64,000 nt of DNA, taken from Bacteroidetes bacterium HGW-Bacteroidetes-6. Its GTDB lineage: Bacteria > Bacteroidota > Bacteroidia > Bacteroidales > DTU049. The position numbers were made by a program, and so were the translations under genes. Location: NCBI GenBank assembly GCA_002842495.1, contig PHDB01000022.1:28920-92919 (forward strand). The letters run 5' to 3'. Of the stretch, positions 28,563 to 40,517 are shown piece after piece. The notes beneath the pieces are model-generated. The model did not search any database. It saw nothing but the letters and a program-made list of their open reading frames with translations, and was not told where the DNA came from. The first letter of the stretch is position 1, and the number at the start of each line of letters is the position of its first letter.

Positions 28563-28991
28563 CTATTCTTGTGATTCAACTTTGGATTGTTCTTCGAAAC
28601 GGCTTCCGAGCTCAATTGTAACATGATTTGAGCGTTTGCGGATGCGGTGTGCACGTCCTTGCGGAGCGGGCTGAATACGCTTAAGCATTCTTGCACCATC
28701 AACACTAACACTTTTAACATACAATCCGGCATCCTCAATTCTTACTTTGTTGTCGGTTTTCTGCTGCCAGTTGTTAATGGCAGATGTCAACAATTTATAG
28801 AGGTATTCCGATGAACCGTTTACAGTTGTCTTCAGCATAGCCAAAGCAATATCTGCATTTTTACCTTTCAACTGGCGTACAACAGGACGCATCTTACGAG
28901 GCGACACAGGACATCCGGTCAATCGGGCTGTATATTGACTTTTCTTTGCTTCTTTGCGCTTTTCGGCACTTATCCTTTTTCTAGCTCCCAT
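28563..28991 (-). CDS. rplV: 50S ribosomal protein L22
   Basis: A 142-residue L22 (SPRKMRPVVRQLKGKNADIA; QPAPQGRAHRIRKRSNHVTI loop-bearing signature). Its extended loop lines the exit tunnel. The C-terminus is slightly longer and acidic (EEQSKVESQE). Confidence 0.97.
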   Translation of the reverse strand: MGARKRISAEKRKEAKKSQYTARLTGCPVSPRKMRPVVRQLKGKNADIALAMLKTTVNGSSEYLYKLLTSAINNWQQKTDNKVRIEDAGLYVKSVSVDGARMLKRIQPAPQGRAHRIRKRSNHVTIELGSRFEEQSKVESQE

Positions 28992-29010
28992 GACAATTAC
29001 CTTTTAATGA

Positions 29011-29274
29011 TTATTTCTTACCAGCATGGCCACGGAAAATGCGTGTGGGCGAAAATTCTCCCAATTTATGCCCTACCATGTTTTCGGTTACATACACAGG
29101 AACAAACTTTATCCCGTTGTGGACACCGATTGTTATACCGACAAAATCGGGTGTTATCATCGATGCGCGCGACCAGGTATTGATGGTGGTCTTTTTTCCG
29201 GATTCCTGTGCTTCGAGAACTCTTTTCTCAAGTTTATGGTGCACGAAAGGACCTTTTTTCAATGAGCGACTCAT
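29011..29274 (-). CDS. rpsS: 30S ribosomal protein S19
   Basis: An 87-residue S19 ([40 protein letters not shown]). It forms a complex with S13 in the 30S head. Confidence 0.98.
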   Translation of the reverse strand: MSRSLKKGPFVHHKLEKRVLEAQESGKKTTINTWSRASMITPDFVGITIGVHNGIKFVPVYVTENMVGHKLGEFSPTRIFRGHAGKK

Positions 29275-29286
29275 AGTGTATCCCTG

Positions 29287-30108
29287 TTATTTTTTACGTC
29301 TTTCAATAATGAATTTATCGGAAGCTTTTTTCCCGCGGGTTTTATAACCCTTTGAAGGAACTCCCTTGCGTGTACGTGGGTGTCCACCCGTTGAACGACC
29401 TTCACCACCACCCATAGGGTGATCGACAGGGTTCATGGCTACACCACGGTTGCGAGGTCTGCGACCTTGCCAACGTGAACGACCAGCTTTCCCGCTAACC
29501 TCCAGGTTATGCTCCGGATTCGAAACAGAACCAACAGTTGCACGGCAGGTTTGAAGAATCAAACGTGTTTCGCCACTGGGCATCTTCAGTACAGCATATT
29601 TACCGTCACGCGACAGCAACTGAGCGTAGGAACCTGCGCTGCGTGCAAGTTTTGCACCCTGACCAGGATTAAGCTCAATATTGTGAACTACAGTTCCGAA
29701 AGGAATTTCGCTCAGGTACATTGTATTTCCGATTTCCGGAGCAACACCTCTACCTGCAACAAGTTCCTGACCAACCTGCAGTCCCTGCGGAGCAATAATA
29801 TAGCGCTTTTCACCATCTTTATAAAACAACAATGCTATACGTGCACTGCGGTTTGGATCATATTCAATGGTTTGAACAATAGCTGGAATGCCTTCTTTAT
29901 CCCTTTTGAAATCGATGATACGATACATCTTTTTATGACCACCGCCAATATAGCGCATGGTCATCTTGCCGGTTTGGTTTCTACCACCGGTTCTTTTCTT
30001 GGGAACTACCAGGCTTTTTTCCGGAGCCGTTGCCGTTATTTCATCGTACGAACTGATCAGCTTAAATCGTTGGCTGGGAGTCGTCGGTTTGTATTTTTTC
30101 AGTCCCAT
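29287..30108 (-). CDS. rplB: 50S ribosomal protein L2
   Basis: A 273-residue L2 with the peptidyl-transferase-proximal signature [20 protein letters not shown] near the C-terminus. Normal length and position. Confidence 0.98.
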   Translation of the reverse strand: MGLKKYKPTTPSQRFKLISSYDEITATAPEKSLVVPKKRTGGRNQTGKMTMRYIGGGHKKMYRIIDFKRDKEGIPAIVQTIEYDPNRSARIALLFYKDGEKRYIIAPQGLQVGQELVAGRGVAPEIGNTMYLSEIPFGTVVHNIELNPGQGAKLARSAGSYAQLLSRDGKYAVLKMPSGETRLILQTCRATVGSVSNPEHNLEVSGKAGRSRWQGRRPRNRGVAMNPVDHPMGGGEGRSTGGHPRTRKGVPSKGYKTRGKKASDKFIIERRKK

Positions 30109-30123
30109 CTCTGGTTTTTATAT

Positions 30124-30414
30124 TTAAACGTTACTGTAAAAGTCAATTTTTTCGCCTGCTTTTAGTGTGATGATGGCTTTTTTAAACGCGTTTGTGCGTC
30201 CACTCACCCATCCTCTACGGGTACCGCGAAACTTTCGTTTGCCCGCATATATCATGGTGTTAACTTCAACAACATGAACTCCGTATAAAGACTCAACCGC
30301 CTCCTTAATCTGAATTTTGTTGGCTGTTTTATAAACAATAAAACCAAACTGATTCAGTTGCTCGTTCTTGGCTGTCATCTTTTCCGTTACCAATGGTCTA
30401 ATTAATACGTCCAT
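30124..30414 (-). CDS. rplW: 50S ribosomal protein L23
   Basis: A 96-residue L23 (IRPLVTEKMTAKNEQLNQFG; VNTMIYAGKRKFRGTRRGWV). It forms the docking site for trigger factor and SRP at the tunnel exit. Confidence 0.97.
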   Translation of the reverse strand: MDVLIRPLVTEKMTAKNEQLNQFGFIVYKTANKIQIKEAVESLYGVHVVEVNTMIYAGKRKFRGTRRGWVSGRTNAFKKAIITLKAGEKIDFYSNV

Positions 30415-30450
30415 TTTTTAACAATTTTAGTTCACTTCCTGAAGTCATTT

Positions 30451-31086
30451 TTATTCTTCACCCAAAAAAATCGAGTCCAATTTTGTCAAACTTGCTTCCG
30501 AAATAAAGACAACCTGAGCATTCAAAATATCGTAAGTGTTTAATTTCGAAGCTGTTACCACCTTTACTTTCTTCAAATTTCGGGACGACAAATATACGTT
30601 ATTATTTGAATCATCCAACACAAATAATGATTTTTTTTGTGTTAATTCAAAATTTTTCAGAATTTCGATGAAATTTTTAGTCTTAGGTTGTTCCATTTCA
30701 ACGCCTTCAATAACTTTGATAGCATCTTCAACAACTTTGTAAGAAAGAGCACTCTTGCGGGCAAGAACTTTCACTTTCTTATTTACTTTAAAACCATAGT
30801 CGCGTGGGTGAGGACCAAAAGCACGAGCTCCACCATGAAGTAATGGCGATTTAACGTCGCCACGACGGGCTCCACCGGTTCCCTTCTGGCGGAATAGTTT
30901 ACGTGTACTTCCACTCAGGTCGCTACGCTCCCTGCTATCGTGGGTTCCTTGACGCTGGTCGGCCAATATCCTTTTCACATCAAGATAGATGGCATGATCG
31001 TTGGGCGTGATGGCGAAAATTTCGTCATTCAAAACAGCCGTTTTACTGCTGGCTTTGCCACTGGTGTTATATACTTTTACTTCCAT
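30451..31086 (-). CDS. rplD: 50S ribosomal protein L4
   Basis: A 211-residue L4 ([40 protein letters not shown]). Its long loop lines the tunnel. In some bacteria L4 represses the S10 operon. It overlaps rplC by ten bases. Confidence 0.98.
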   Translation of the reverse strand: MEVKVYNTSGKASSKTAVLNDEIFAITPNDHAIYLDVKRILADQRQGTHDSRERSDLSGSTRKLFRQKGTGGARRGDVKSPLLHGGARAFGPHPRDYGFKVNKKVKVLARKSALSYKVVEDAIKVIEGVEMEQPKTKNFIEILKNFELTQKKSLFVLDDSNNNVYLSSRNLKKVKVVTASKLNTYDILNAQVVFISEASLTKLDSIFLGEE

Positions 31087-31706
31087 CTTTCTAAAATTAC
31101 GTATGAACCATTAGCGCCGGCAACCGAACCTTTAATAAGAATAAGATTCTTTTCCGGCATTATTTTTACAATCTGGAGGTTAATCATTTTAACCCGCTGC
31201 GATCCATCGTGACCTGCCATGCGCATACCTTTAAACACACGACTGGGATAAGATGATGCTCCAATAGAACCTGGTGCACGTCCGCGGTTGTGCTGACCGT
31301 GAGTCGCGTCATTCACACCCCGGAAGCCATGACGTTTTACAACACCCTGAAAACCTTTTCCTTTTGAAGTTCCTACAACATCAATGAATTCACCTTCAAT
31401 AAAAACATCAACTGTAACAAAGTCGCCCAACGATTTCTGGTGACCTTCCTCAAAACGAGAAAATTCGCGCAAAATACGTTTAGGTGATGTGCCGGCCTTC
31501 TCAAAATGGCCTTTCATAGCTTTCGATGTTCTTTTTTCTTTCTTGTCGTCGTAAGCAAGCTGTATGGCATCATAACCGTCAGTTTGCTTGGTCTTGACCT
31601 GAGTCACGACGCAAGGACCTGCTTCAATAACTGTGCATGGAATTATCTTTCCAGAGGCATCGTGAAAGCTGGTCATACCGATTTTTTTTCCAATTAAACC
31701 TGACAT
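31077..31706 (-). CDS. rplC: 50S ribosomal protein L3
   Basis: A 209-residue L3 ([60 protein letters not shown]). One of the first proteins to assemble on 23S rRNA. Ten-base overlap with rplD suggests coupling. Confidence 0.98.
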   Translation of the reverse strand: MSGLIGKKIGMTSFHDASGKIIPCTVIEAGPCVVTQVKTKQTDGYDAIQLAYDDKKEKRTSKAMKGHFEKAGTSPKRILREFSRFEEGHQKSLGDFVTVDVFIEGEFIDVVGTSKGKGFQGVVKRHGFRGVNDATHGQHNRGRAPGSIGASSYPSRVFKGMRMAGHDGSQRVKMINLQIVKIMPEKNLILIKGSVAGANGSYVILERWK

Positions 31707-31724
31707 GTTATCTTGTTTTAGTAA

Positions 31725-32033
31725 TTACACTTTGATCTCGATTTCCACACCACGTGGCAATTCGAGTTTCATCAACTCATCGATGGTCTTCGATTGCTGA
31801 TTGTAGTAAATATCGATAAGACGCTTGTAGGTAAAAAGCTGGAATTGTTCGCGGGCTTTTTTGTTTACAAATGTCGATCGGTTTACGGTGAAAAACTTCT
31901 TGTCGGTTGGAAGCGGAATAGGTCCGTTCACAACAGCATTGGTAGCTTTCACAATCTTAACAATCTTCTCAGCAGATTTATCCACTAAGTAGTGATCGTA
32001 CGATTTAAGCTTGATTCTGATTTTTTGACTCAC
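31725..32033 (-). CDS. rpsJ: 30S ribosomal protein S10
   Basis: A 102-residue S10. The start is taken as GTG at 32033 because homologues begin [14 protein letters not shown]; an upstream TTG at 32057 would add eight residues not found in the family. S10 also serves as NusE in transcription antitermination. It follows fusA by 31 bases, linking str and S10 gene groups. Confidence 0.95.
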   Translation of the reverse strand: MSQKIRIKLKSYDHYLVDKSAEKIVKIVKATNAVVNGPIPLPTDKKFFTVNRSTFVNKKAREQFQLFTYKRLIDIYYNQQSKTIDELMKLELPRGVEIEIKV

Positions 32034-32064
32034 GGTATTGTACTTTTTGTTTGACAATTTCTTT

Positions 32065-34167
32065 TTAAAATGACACCTTGATGCCCTTCATCCTGAAAAT
32101 AATATCCTGGGCTAGCTCAGGAGGTGTTATATTGTAATGCGAAAATTCCATGCTCGACGTAGCCCTGCCCGAAGTAAGACTACGCAATGTTGTCACGTAA
32201 CCAAATGTTTCTCCGAGAGGAATAACTGCTTTAACTGCACTTGCATTCATCACATTTTCAATTCCGGTAATTTCGCCTCTGCGACGATTAATATCGCCTG
32301 TAACGTCGCCAACATACTCCTCGGGAGTTACCACTTCGAGTTTCATGATAGGTTCGAGCAGGTTGTTTTTTATTTTCCTAGAAGCTTCTTTGAAAGCAAT
32401 GTTGCCACAAATTTCAAAAGCCAGTGTATCGCTATCGGCTTCGTGGGTAACTGCATCCAGCAACTCAACCTTTGCACAAAAAACAGGATAACCAGCCATG
32501 ACACCTGTTTCCATTGCTGATTTAATTCCTTTCTCAACTGCAGCTGCATGTTCTTTCGACAATATGCCCTGACGAACATTATTAACAAACTGCAGCCCCT
32601 TTGCATTCACAGGAGCAGGGGAAACTTTGATTTCGATTTCGGCAAATTTTCCACGTCCGCCACTTTGCTTGCGATACGATTCGCGATGAATGATAGTACC
32701 CGCAACAGCTTCGCGATATGCAACCTGCGGCTTTCCTAGTGTACATTCAACTTTCGACTCACGACGCAAACGATCTACAATAATATCGAGATGAAGTTCG
32801 CCCATACCACTAATAATAGTCTGACCGGTTTCGTCATCAGCACGAACAGTGAAAGTAGGATCTTCTTCAGCCAGTTTTTGCAGGCTCGAACCTAATTTAT
32901 CAAGGTCGTTTTGAGTTTTAGGTTCAATAGCGATACTTACGACAGGTTCGGGAAACTGCATGGTTTCGAGCATCAACGGATTGCGCTCGTCGCACAAAGT
33001 ATCGCCCGTTTTCACATTCCGCAATCCAATAATTGCTCCGATGTCGCCAGCTTCGAGAGTATCGACAGCATTCTGTTTGTTTGAATGCATGCGAATAAGA
33101 CGCGAAACCCGTTCTTTCTGTTCAGTAGAACTATTGTACACCATCATTCCACTCTGAAGCGAACCACTATAAACACGGGTAAATGCCAAACGACCCACAT
33201 AGGAATCGTTGACAATTTTAAATACCAAAGCGCAAAGTTTTCCTTCGGTTGTACAATGACGATTTTCTTTTTCGTCGTTTTTCGGGTTGACTCCTACAAC
33301 AGGAGCAATATCTAGTGGCGAAGGCAAGTATTGGACAATCCCATCAATAAGCTTCTGAACTCCCATGTTGTGGAAAGAAGAACCGCAGAAAACAGGAAAA
33401 GCCCTGCTTTCGAGCGTGGCTTTACGTAACTGGTTTAGGATTTCGCTTTCGGAGATAGAATCCGGATTTTCAATATACTTTTCGAAGAGTTCCGGATTTT
33501 CTTCAGCGGCACCTTCTATCAGTTTCAGCCTGTATTCCTCCACTATTTTAAGCATATGTTCCGGTACAGGAATTTCGGAATATTCTTTACCCAAACTTTC
33601 CTGATCCCAAACATAAGCTTTGTTTTCAATCAAATCAACCAGACCGGTAAACTCATCTTCCTCAATAATAGGCACTTGTACAGGGATAGGATTACCACCC
33701 AGCTTTTCAGCAATCTGTGTAACAACCCTGAAAAAATCGGCACCCTGACGATCCATCTTATTCACATAGCAAATGCGAGGCACTTTATATTTGTTGGCCT
33801 GACGCCAAACGGTTTCGCTTTGCGGCTGAACGGCACCAACAGCACAAAATACTGCTACAGCACCATCGAGAACGCGAAGCGATCGCTCCACTTCTACAGT
33901 GAAATCGACATGCCCCGGAGTGTCAATGATATTTACCTGATATTTCTGATCGTTCGAAACCCAATAAACAGTTGTGGCAGCTGAAGTAATAGTAATTCCA
34001 CGTTCCTGTTCCTGAATCATCCAATCCATGGTAGCAGTACCGTCATCCACTTCCCCAATTTCGTAATTGACTCCGGAATAATACAAAATGCGTTCTGTCG
34101 TCGTCGTCTTACCGGCGTCGATATGAGCCATAATGCCAATGTTCCTTATATGAGTCAATTCAGCCAC
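32065..34167 (-). CDS. fusA: Translation elongation factor G
   Basis: A 700-residue GTPase that drives translocation. G1 [12 protein letters not shown], switch [13 protein letters not shown]3 DTPGHVDF and G4 NKMDRQGAD are intact, and domains II-V follow. The start is GTG at 34167. Its place between rpsG and rpsJ marks it as the housekeeping copy. Confidence 0.98.
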   Translation of the reverse strand: MAELTHIRNIGIMAHIDAGKTTTTERILYYSGVNYEIGEVDDGTATMDWMIQEQERGITITSAATTVYWVSNDQKYQVNIIDTPGHVDFTVEVERSLRVLDGAVAVFCAVGAVQPQSETVWRQANKYKVPRICYVNKMDRQGADFFRVVTQIAEKLGGNPIPVQVPIIEEDEFTGLVDLIENKAYVWDQESLGKEYSEIPVPEHMLKIVEEYRLKLIEGAAEENPELFEKYIENPDSISESEILNQLRKATLESRAFPVFCGSSFHNMGVQKLIDGIVQYLPSPLDIAPVVGVNPKNDEKENRHCTTEGKLCALVFKIVNDSYVGRLAFTRVYSGSLQSGMMVYNSSTEQKERVSRLIRMHSNKQNAVDTLEAGDIGAIIGLRNVKTGDTLCDERNPLMLETMQFPEPVVSIAIEPKTQNDLDKLGSSLQKLAEEDPTFTVRADDETGQTIISGMGELHLDIIVDRLRRESKVECTLGKPQVAYREAVAGTIIHRESYRKQSGGRGKFAEIEIKVSPAPVNAKGLQFVNNVRQGILSKEHAAAVEKGIKSAMETGVMAGYPVFCAKVELLDAVTHEADSDTLAFEICGNIAFKEASRKIKNNLLEPIMKLEVVTPEEYVGDVTGDINRRRGEITGIENVMNASAVKAVIPLGETFGYVTTLRSLTSGRATSSMEFSHYNITPPELAQDIIFRMKGIKVSF

Positions 34168-34175
34168 GGTGTTCC

Positions 34176-34643
34176 TTAGAATCTGAAATGCGAAAAAGCC
34201 TTGTTGGCTTCTGCCATGCGGTGAATATCTTCTTTACGTTTGAAAGCCGAACCTTCTTCTTTGTAAGCAGCCATGATTTCGCCAGCCAGTTTTGAGGCCA
34301 TTGATTTTTCATGACGTTTACGAGCGAAGCCGATAAGGTGCTTCATACCGATACTACTTTTACGTTCGGCTCTGATTTCTGAAGGAATCTGAAAAGTGGC
34401 ACCACCAATGCGGCGGCTACGTACTTCAACCGAAGGTGTAACATTTTCAAGTGCCTTTTTGAACACTTCGAGTCCGTCTTCTTTGGTTTTTTCGGCTACT
34501 TGATCGATTGCATCATAAAAAATCTTGTAAGAACTGTTCTTTTTCCCACTATACATGAGATTGTTCACAAATTTTGTCACCAATTGGTCACCGAATTTGG
34601 GATCAGGAAGAATAATTCTCTTTTTTGGTTTTGCTTTTCTCAT
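34176..34643 (-). CDS. rpsG: 30S ribosomal protein S7
   Basis: A 155-residue S7 ([40 protein letters not shown]). It nucleates assembly of the 30S head. Str operon order rpsL-rpsG-fusA is kept. Confidence 0.98.
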   Translation of the reverse strand: MRKAKPKKRIILPDPKFGDQLVTKFVNNLMYSGKKNSSYKIFYDAIDQVAEKTKEDGLEVFKKALENVTPSVEVRSRRIGGATFQIPSEIRAERKSSIGMKHLIGFARKRHEKSMASKLAGEIMAAYKEEGSAFKRKEDIHRMAEANKAFSHFRF

Positions 34644-34667
34644 ATCGTCGCGATATTATTATGAAAA

Positions 34668-35048
34668 TTAAGCTTTTTTCTTGGGTCGTTTAGCACCATA
34701 TTTCGAACGGCGTTGGAGACGGCCTTCCACTCCTGCGGTATCGAGGGCTCCGCGTACAATGTGATAGCGAACACCAGGAAGATCTTTAACTCTTCCCCCG
34801 CGAACCAACACAATGCTATGTTCCTGCAGATTATGACCTTCACCAGGAATATAGGCAGTAACTTCGAATCCATTGGTAAGCCTAACCCTGGCTACCTTGC
34901 GCATAGCCGAATTCGGCTTTTTGGGTGTGGTGGTATAAACCCTGGTACACACTCCTCGACGTTGCGGACACGATGTCAATGCTGGACTCTTGCTCTTGTA
35001 CACAAGCTCCTTGCGTCCTTTACGAACCAATTGTTGTATTGTCGGCAT
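34668..35048 (-). CDS. rpsL: 30S ribosomal protein S12
   Basis: A 126-residue S12 at the decoding centre. The loop [16 protein letters not shown] and [13 protein letters not shown] keep the lysines whose change gives streptomycin resistance in other bacteria, so the sequence looks wild type. First gene of the super-operon. Confidence 0.98.
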   Translation of the reverse strand: MPTIQQLVRKGRKELVYKSKSPALTSCPQRRGVCTRVYTTTPKKPNSAMRKVARVRLTNGFEVTAYIPGEGHNLQEHSIVLVRGGRVKDLPGVRYHIVRGALDTAGVEGRLQRRSKYGAKRPKKKA

Positions 35049-35096
35049 ACTGTAACGTTTTGTTTACAATGTTTTACCCCTAATTTTTTGGGACTG

Positions 35097-35128
35097 CAAA
35101 GGTAGATAGTTTATTTTAAATAACCAAC
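35097..35128 (-). promoter_or_regulatory. Promoter of the str-S10-spc-alpha super-operon
   Basis: On the minus strand a −7 element TACCTTTG (35097-35104) and a −33 element GTTG (35125-35128) are separated by 20 bases, an excellent match to the Bacteroidota consensus TTG-N19/20-TAnnTTTG. The predicted leader to the rpsL ATG at 35048 is about 45 bases. Confidence 0.75.
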
Positions 35129-35444
35129 ACTTTCTGAAAAATTATTTTAGATAGTCTTTTTCATCTATTTTTAAACATTTCTAATACCTTATAATATATA
35201 TACTTGGGAATAATTTTCACACAAAATATACCAACAGCAATGTTTTCAGGGAGCCTTTCACTATGGCCCTTATCAGCTTTAGAATTTCAACAGTCCACAC
35301 ACAATAGATAAATAGCAGAACCATTTAAGTTTCCAATTGTAAAAGCCATCTCCACTACAAAAATATTAAACTACTGAAAAATAAGACTGCTCTAATAAAA
35401 TTTACTTAGACAATGCAATACTCTGTCTCTACAGCACAAATTCT
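35129..35444. other. Intergenic stretch between porU and rpsL
   Basis: About 315 AT-rich bases downstream of porU. No open frame, RNA gene, repeat or convincing terminator was found. Confidence 0.5.
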
Positions 35445-38400
35445 TTATCGTATCAGCATCATCTTGCCAAATTCCTTTGTGAAATACTGTCCTGCACTGG
35501 TCTTAATTTTATCCATCTGTTCACCATTAAGTTTCACAATAACACGATAGAGATAAACCCCATTGGCCAACTGATCGCCATATTCGTCGTGACCATCCCA
35601 CGCATATTCGGTAATGTTGCGCCCAATATGGATTGGACCAAGCTCTGATTTATCGATTTCGCGAACCACCTTTCCAGTGATGGTCATAATTTGAATTTTA
35701 AAATAGTCGGGTACTTCGGATCCTGTAAGTGTAAACACAAAATGGGTTTGGGTGCTGAAGGGATTGGGCCAGTTGAGAACATCAGTAATAGCTGGTGTAT
35801 TGATGACCTCAAAATTTATCTGATAGTCAATACTTCCACTTTCATTGCCGGTCTTGTCACGCGCCTGAACCATGAGCATATATTTTCCGTCGGATAAATT
35901 CGAAGCCGGATATTCAATTCGCGCTGTATTATTTTGTGTCGACGAAGCTGGATAAAAATGCATTTGTTCGGTACTACCTACATTGAAATAAATCCGTTCG
36001 AGTTCTGTGGCTCCTGGGCGTTGCAAATAGACCCTAAATGCAGTGGTGTCATCCAGCATCAAATAGCGGTTTTCATCTTTAAGCAATACTTCAATATTGG
36101 GGTTGGCACTCACAATGTCGCCATCAAGAATATGAACGCCATCGAAAGTTACATCAAGCATTGGATTGATTCGATCCTTATCTACTAAAAATCTAATTTC
36201 AGCTATATTGTTGAAGTGGTATTGCTCAAGCTGGTCGTACAAACCTGTAGCCGTATCAACCGGATTGAATTCAACCCAAATACTATTGATTCCGGCATAG
36301 CCTTGAGTCGAAAATGCCACCGAATCAACAATCACATCGCCAACCGGATGCAACCGCAGTTTTTTTCGGGCTAATTGATGAATATTTCTGTCGTTATCGA
36401 TAAGCCAGTATGCCACCGAAAGGCTATCGGGAAAATCAACTGGTCCTACATTTCGTGTTGCAATGGCAAAACGCACTGTTTCACCTTCCTGAACAGTATC
36501 ATTGTAAAATGTATAATACGAAACAGGATCGATAGCCGTTTCAGGAATGGGCTCATACAGAACCTGCCAGCGCTCGAGTTGGGCGGGTGTGCGCAAACTG
36601 TCGTCGCTAACGCGAAGGTGTAGTTTCAGATACGGATAAACCGACGCATCGATTCGCGAAGACAAATTAAGAATATCAAGCGAATCGATTACCGGTGGCA
36701 AATCACTAATTACAGTATCGGCAGAGCCATCGGCTTTAATACCAACAACATCGAGTCTCACAGAATCGGTCCACAACCCAGGTTCATAACTCTTTACACG
36801 CCAATGCAAACTTCCCCACTCCGATGCAGGTCCAACAACAGTCGATTCCATATACCCTTCGCGCCAATTCGTTGTAATAGGATACTGAGCACTAATGATA
36901 CTATTGATGTTTGCACCAACCCTTTCATCAGCCAACATGGGTTGCCCTTTGCGTCCAAAAATAATATAGGGCATATTATTCGGCACAGTACGTATAAGAT
37001 TGGATCCAATACTTTCGAAAGCCTGATACAAAGCCTCAGGATAATTCTCTGCGTTGTGATTTCGATGGCTAAAAGCCAAAACATAATAACCATCAGGAAT
37101 TGAATCAATAAAATCAGTCATTCGCGTGAACCAGGGCTCTCCATTGGTGAAAAAATCAAAGTCGTAATAAGCGTAAGTTCTGCAATTTAATGCATAGGAT
37201 GGACCATAGCCATCACCATCAGGATCTGCATTCATCCATGGGGCTATACTAAGTGTATCAAAAACGGCAAACTTCATCCCATCACCATTGTAGTTGGTAC
37301 ACGACCACTGACCTTTTAGAATATTATCAATTTTATACCATTCTTCGGACCACTGAATATAAGGGTAGTATCCCGTTTGTACGCTGATGCTTACAATACT
37401 ATTGATAAATTCCAGAATACGGGAAGGCTTATTATAACTCACATACTGAAAGTTGTCGTTTTTATACTGAAAAAAATGTGCCTGACCCCAACCACGTTTT
37501 CCGGTAATGTATTGAAATGAACTTTCACGCCAGTTGCTGGTAGCTGTTGAGCTTACTCGCCAGAAATAAACAGTTGAATCAGGTAAGGTAAGCATTGAGT
37601 AAGGCAAGGCCCATTCAACTATTCCGCCTGTTTGCACTATAGGCAAACTTTGTTGCATAAACGGGCTATTGAAAGCATCAGTTGTATCGATTTGAAAAAT
37701 GTATGTTCCCATTGCAGCCATGGCATAACCTGTACTTGCAACCAACGTAACAAAAGTATCCGGAATCACAGCATATTCATAAGGATACACCGGATTTACG
37801 TCGTTTGAAATAATAAACAAAGTCGCACTGGAAATATTATTGGTTTCAACGGTCTCGGAAACGGCATCAAATGCATCGATGGTAGCTGTAAAAGTATTGA
37901 GACCAACCCCATTTAGTGGTTCAACCGGAAGAGTGAACACGATAGTATCGGCAAAGCATGGAGAGGGAATATACTTCTGATATATTTCGGTTGACTGATT
38001 GGGAAAAGTTCTTGAAAGCTCTAATACAACAGAATCGGATACGGCCATACCTATATTTGAAGTAATCACTTTTACGTCAAAAGAGTCCAGTTCATTTGTA
38101 ACATTAATCGGGTCGAAATAAATACTCCCAGCCAAAATCACAAAATCGGGTTGAGGAAAACCACCCAATCGAAGAACAGGGTCACCATGAAGTGTCATTT
38201 CTAGCAACACTTCACGCAACGAATTATCCATCCCCGTATATTGAACCGTTTTAATTGTTTGCTGAATAATATACCCTATCCGTTCATTATAATTTCTGCG
38301 TGCTATTCTTCCCACTAGTTCCGAACTATACGAATTGAGTGAAGGAGCCAACGATTTGGTAATTGAACCAATATAACCAATAGTTCCCTTATTCTCAATC

Positions 38401-40511
38401 AGTACAAATGCTTCCGATGAACTCACGGTTGGTTGATACAAATCGCCAGCAAAACACGAATTGGCAATCAGAAACGGATAGCGTTGGTAGTTGCTGTAAT
38501 CGGCCGGATTGTCGATACTGATATCGAACCCAATACCCGCTCCATGTCCAAAGAAATTAAGAATAGCAACACCATTGTTGATCAAATCTTTCAATTCGTC
38601 ACTGGTATTCTGCTGAATAGGAGCCGAAGATGTTTTTGTAAATGTAGTAACATCTGCCCCAAAATAAGGGCCCATCAAGGTGTCGGCATAATTATCCAGA
38701 AAGCTAAGTAGATATTGAGCTTCCGAATAAGTTGACCCTCCGGCAAAATGCAGTACTTTCTTCATCCAAGCTTTTGCAAGTGGATCAGAAGGATCGTACG
38801 GTTGATTTTGTTCATACTCAAAATCCTGTATTTTGGTTAGATATATTGAAATATCGTTTGAAACACGTGCCGCCAGACGCCCGGTTGGAATAGCCGGCAT
38901 AATTGTTCCATCACTCAATCCGGCCGTAAACATTATATCGGAAGGCGGATTCCCAAACGATGGCACCAAGGTTAGAGTGTTGTATGTTGTACTGAACCTG
39001 TAATTATACGGACTATCGCCAGCACGGTAGCCTTTCCCCATTAAAAACAATCCATGAATTGTATCGGCAAATTCGCCAAGAGCATAGTTTGCAAAATGCC
39101 TGATTCCCATAGGATGTTTATTGATTCCGTAGCTAAATTGGTCATAGAGCATATCAACATCGGCCACAACAACATTGTATCCAGTTGCTTCGCGATATGC
39201 AGCATAATCGTTTGCTTTCTGAATCAATGTTTTGTGAGTTACAATTATATAATCCACATCATCATAAACTGGGTCACTATAATCGATAAATTTCGCAAGA
39301 TTCGCAACATCTTAGTTCACCGGACGTAATGTCGTGACTGCTTTTACCGAGCTTTCCGACACAAGAAAACATTTTTTCTGAGTACCAGTATTGGGGACCA
39401 GAAAACGAACAGAAGTTCCCGAACGCAAAGTAAGAATTCGTTTGTGATTGGTATTGTCATAAACCAACACACTGTCGGTTACGGGCGAACCCAGATTTGA
39501 TAATGTAAAATACGCTTTCAATACCGCTCCATCGTTGGCTTCAAACGAAATAGACGTCGCATTTCCCAAATCGATAGAGTGAGGATATTCAATATCGATA
39601 TAGCTTAGAGCAACTCGGTCGGCATTGCTCCCCAAATCGTTGGGCATAGTAAAAACAAACTGTGTTCCCGAAGAAGTAAGTTGCGATGGATTTACACTAA
39701 ATGACAGATGAAGCGGAATATAGCCATTGAAAGTTGTGTCGAAATTGAGACCTGCTCCAGTCATTAAAACATGGTGATCCGGAGAAAGCCCTGCATAATC
39801 GGAAGCGCCAACAAGATGCATCTCCAGCTTTGCGGGTGGCCCTGCATTGTAAGGACTATAAGTATAAACGCTACGAGTATAGGGTCCCGGATCCCAGGTA
39901 TCATTAGGATCGAATGCCCTATCAAACCAACCTTCTGTGTTAGAATATTCGGGAACAGTAACTCCATAGTCGTCGGTCTCTCCTGCAAAATACGTTGAAT
40001 AATAATTCATTCTCGCAGTATACCAGAAATAGGTCTCGGCAGTATAGCCTGTGAAATTCTTATCGGTCTCGGGTGTAAGTCGTCTGTTTGTAATAGATGA
40101 ATTCCATGTTAAAAAATACACCAGTGTATCGTTAAAAAGACTCAGTTCGGGATTGGGTTGATCGGTATTATTTGCATACATACATGTATCAAACCAACCA
40201 TTATTGTGTTCCGCATAAAACTCGATATAATCGCTTGTCCCAAAAACACCATCGCTTTCCCCATTAATGTAAATATACTGTTCCTCACCTTTGGCAAAAA
40301 TTTGAATGCGCCGCGGATCGATTGATGAAAGTGGAATTCCTGAAGCAACCAGTGTAGCGTACGAAATTCGATAAACACCATCCTGCGAAACAGGAAAACG
40401 ATAGTACTGTTGTGAAAAATTGATCCACTCATTTCCATAGGTTTGAGCAGAACCATTTCCCCACACGAACAGGGATAGAATCAATGGCAAAAAACGGCAT
40501 ATGTTCCTCAT
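35445..40511 (-). pseudogene. porU: T9SS sortase PorU, interrupted by an in-frame stop codon
   Basis: The signal peptide and N-terminal part (MRNICRFLPLILSLFVWGNG..., 399 residues from ATG 40511) end at a TAA at 39312-39314. The same frame continues without shift (DVANLAKFIDYSDPVYDD, then DYIIVTHKTL) for about 1290 residues, through the C25 gingipain-type protease domain to a C-terminal sorting-like domain (LNWPNPFSTQ). In the downstream part, counting from a GTG at 39257, the catalytic His (FFGHGAGIGF, 238) and Cys (NSCFAGD, 268) are intact. PorU cleaves the sorting domain of T9SS cargo at the outer membrane and links the cargo to surface lipid. A single base change restores the full protein, so this is either a recent nonsense mutation or a sequence error. 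porV lies immediately upstream. Confidence 0.85.
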
Positions 40512-40517
40512 AGGCAA

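Noticed and set aside
39255..39314. Stop-codon readthrough or recoding as explanation for porU
   Set aside because: TAA ends many other genes in the window, and no recoding structure was visible; mutation or sequence error is simpler.
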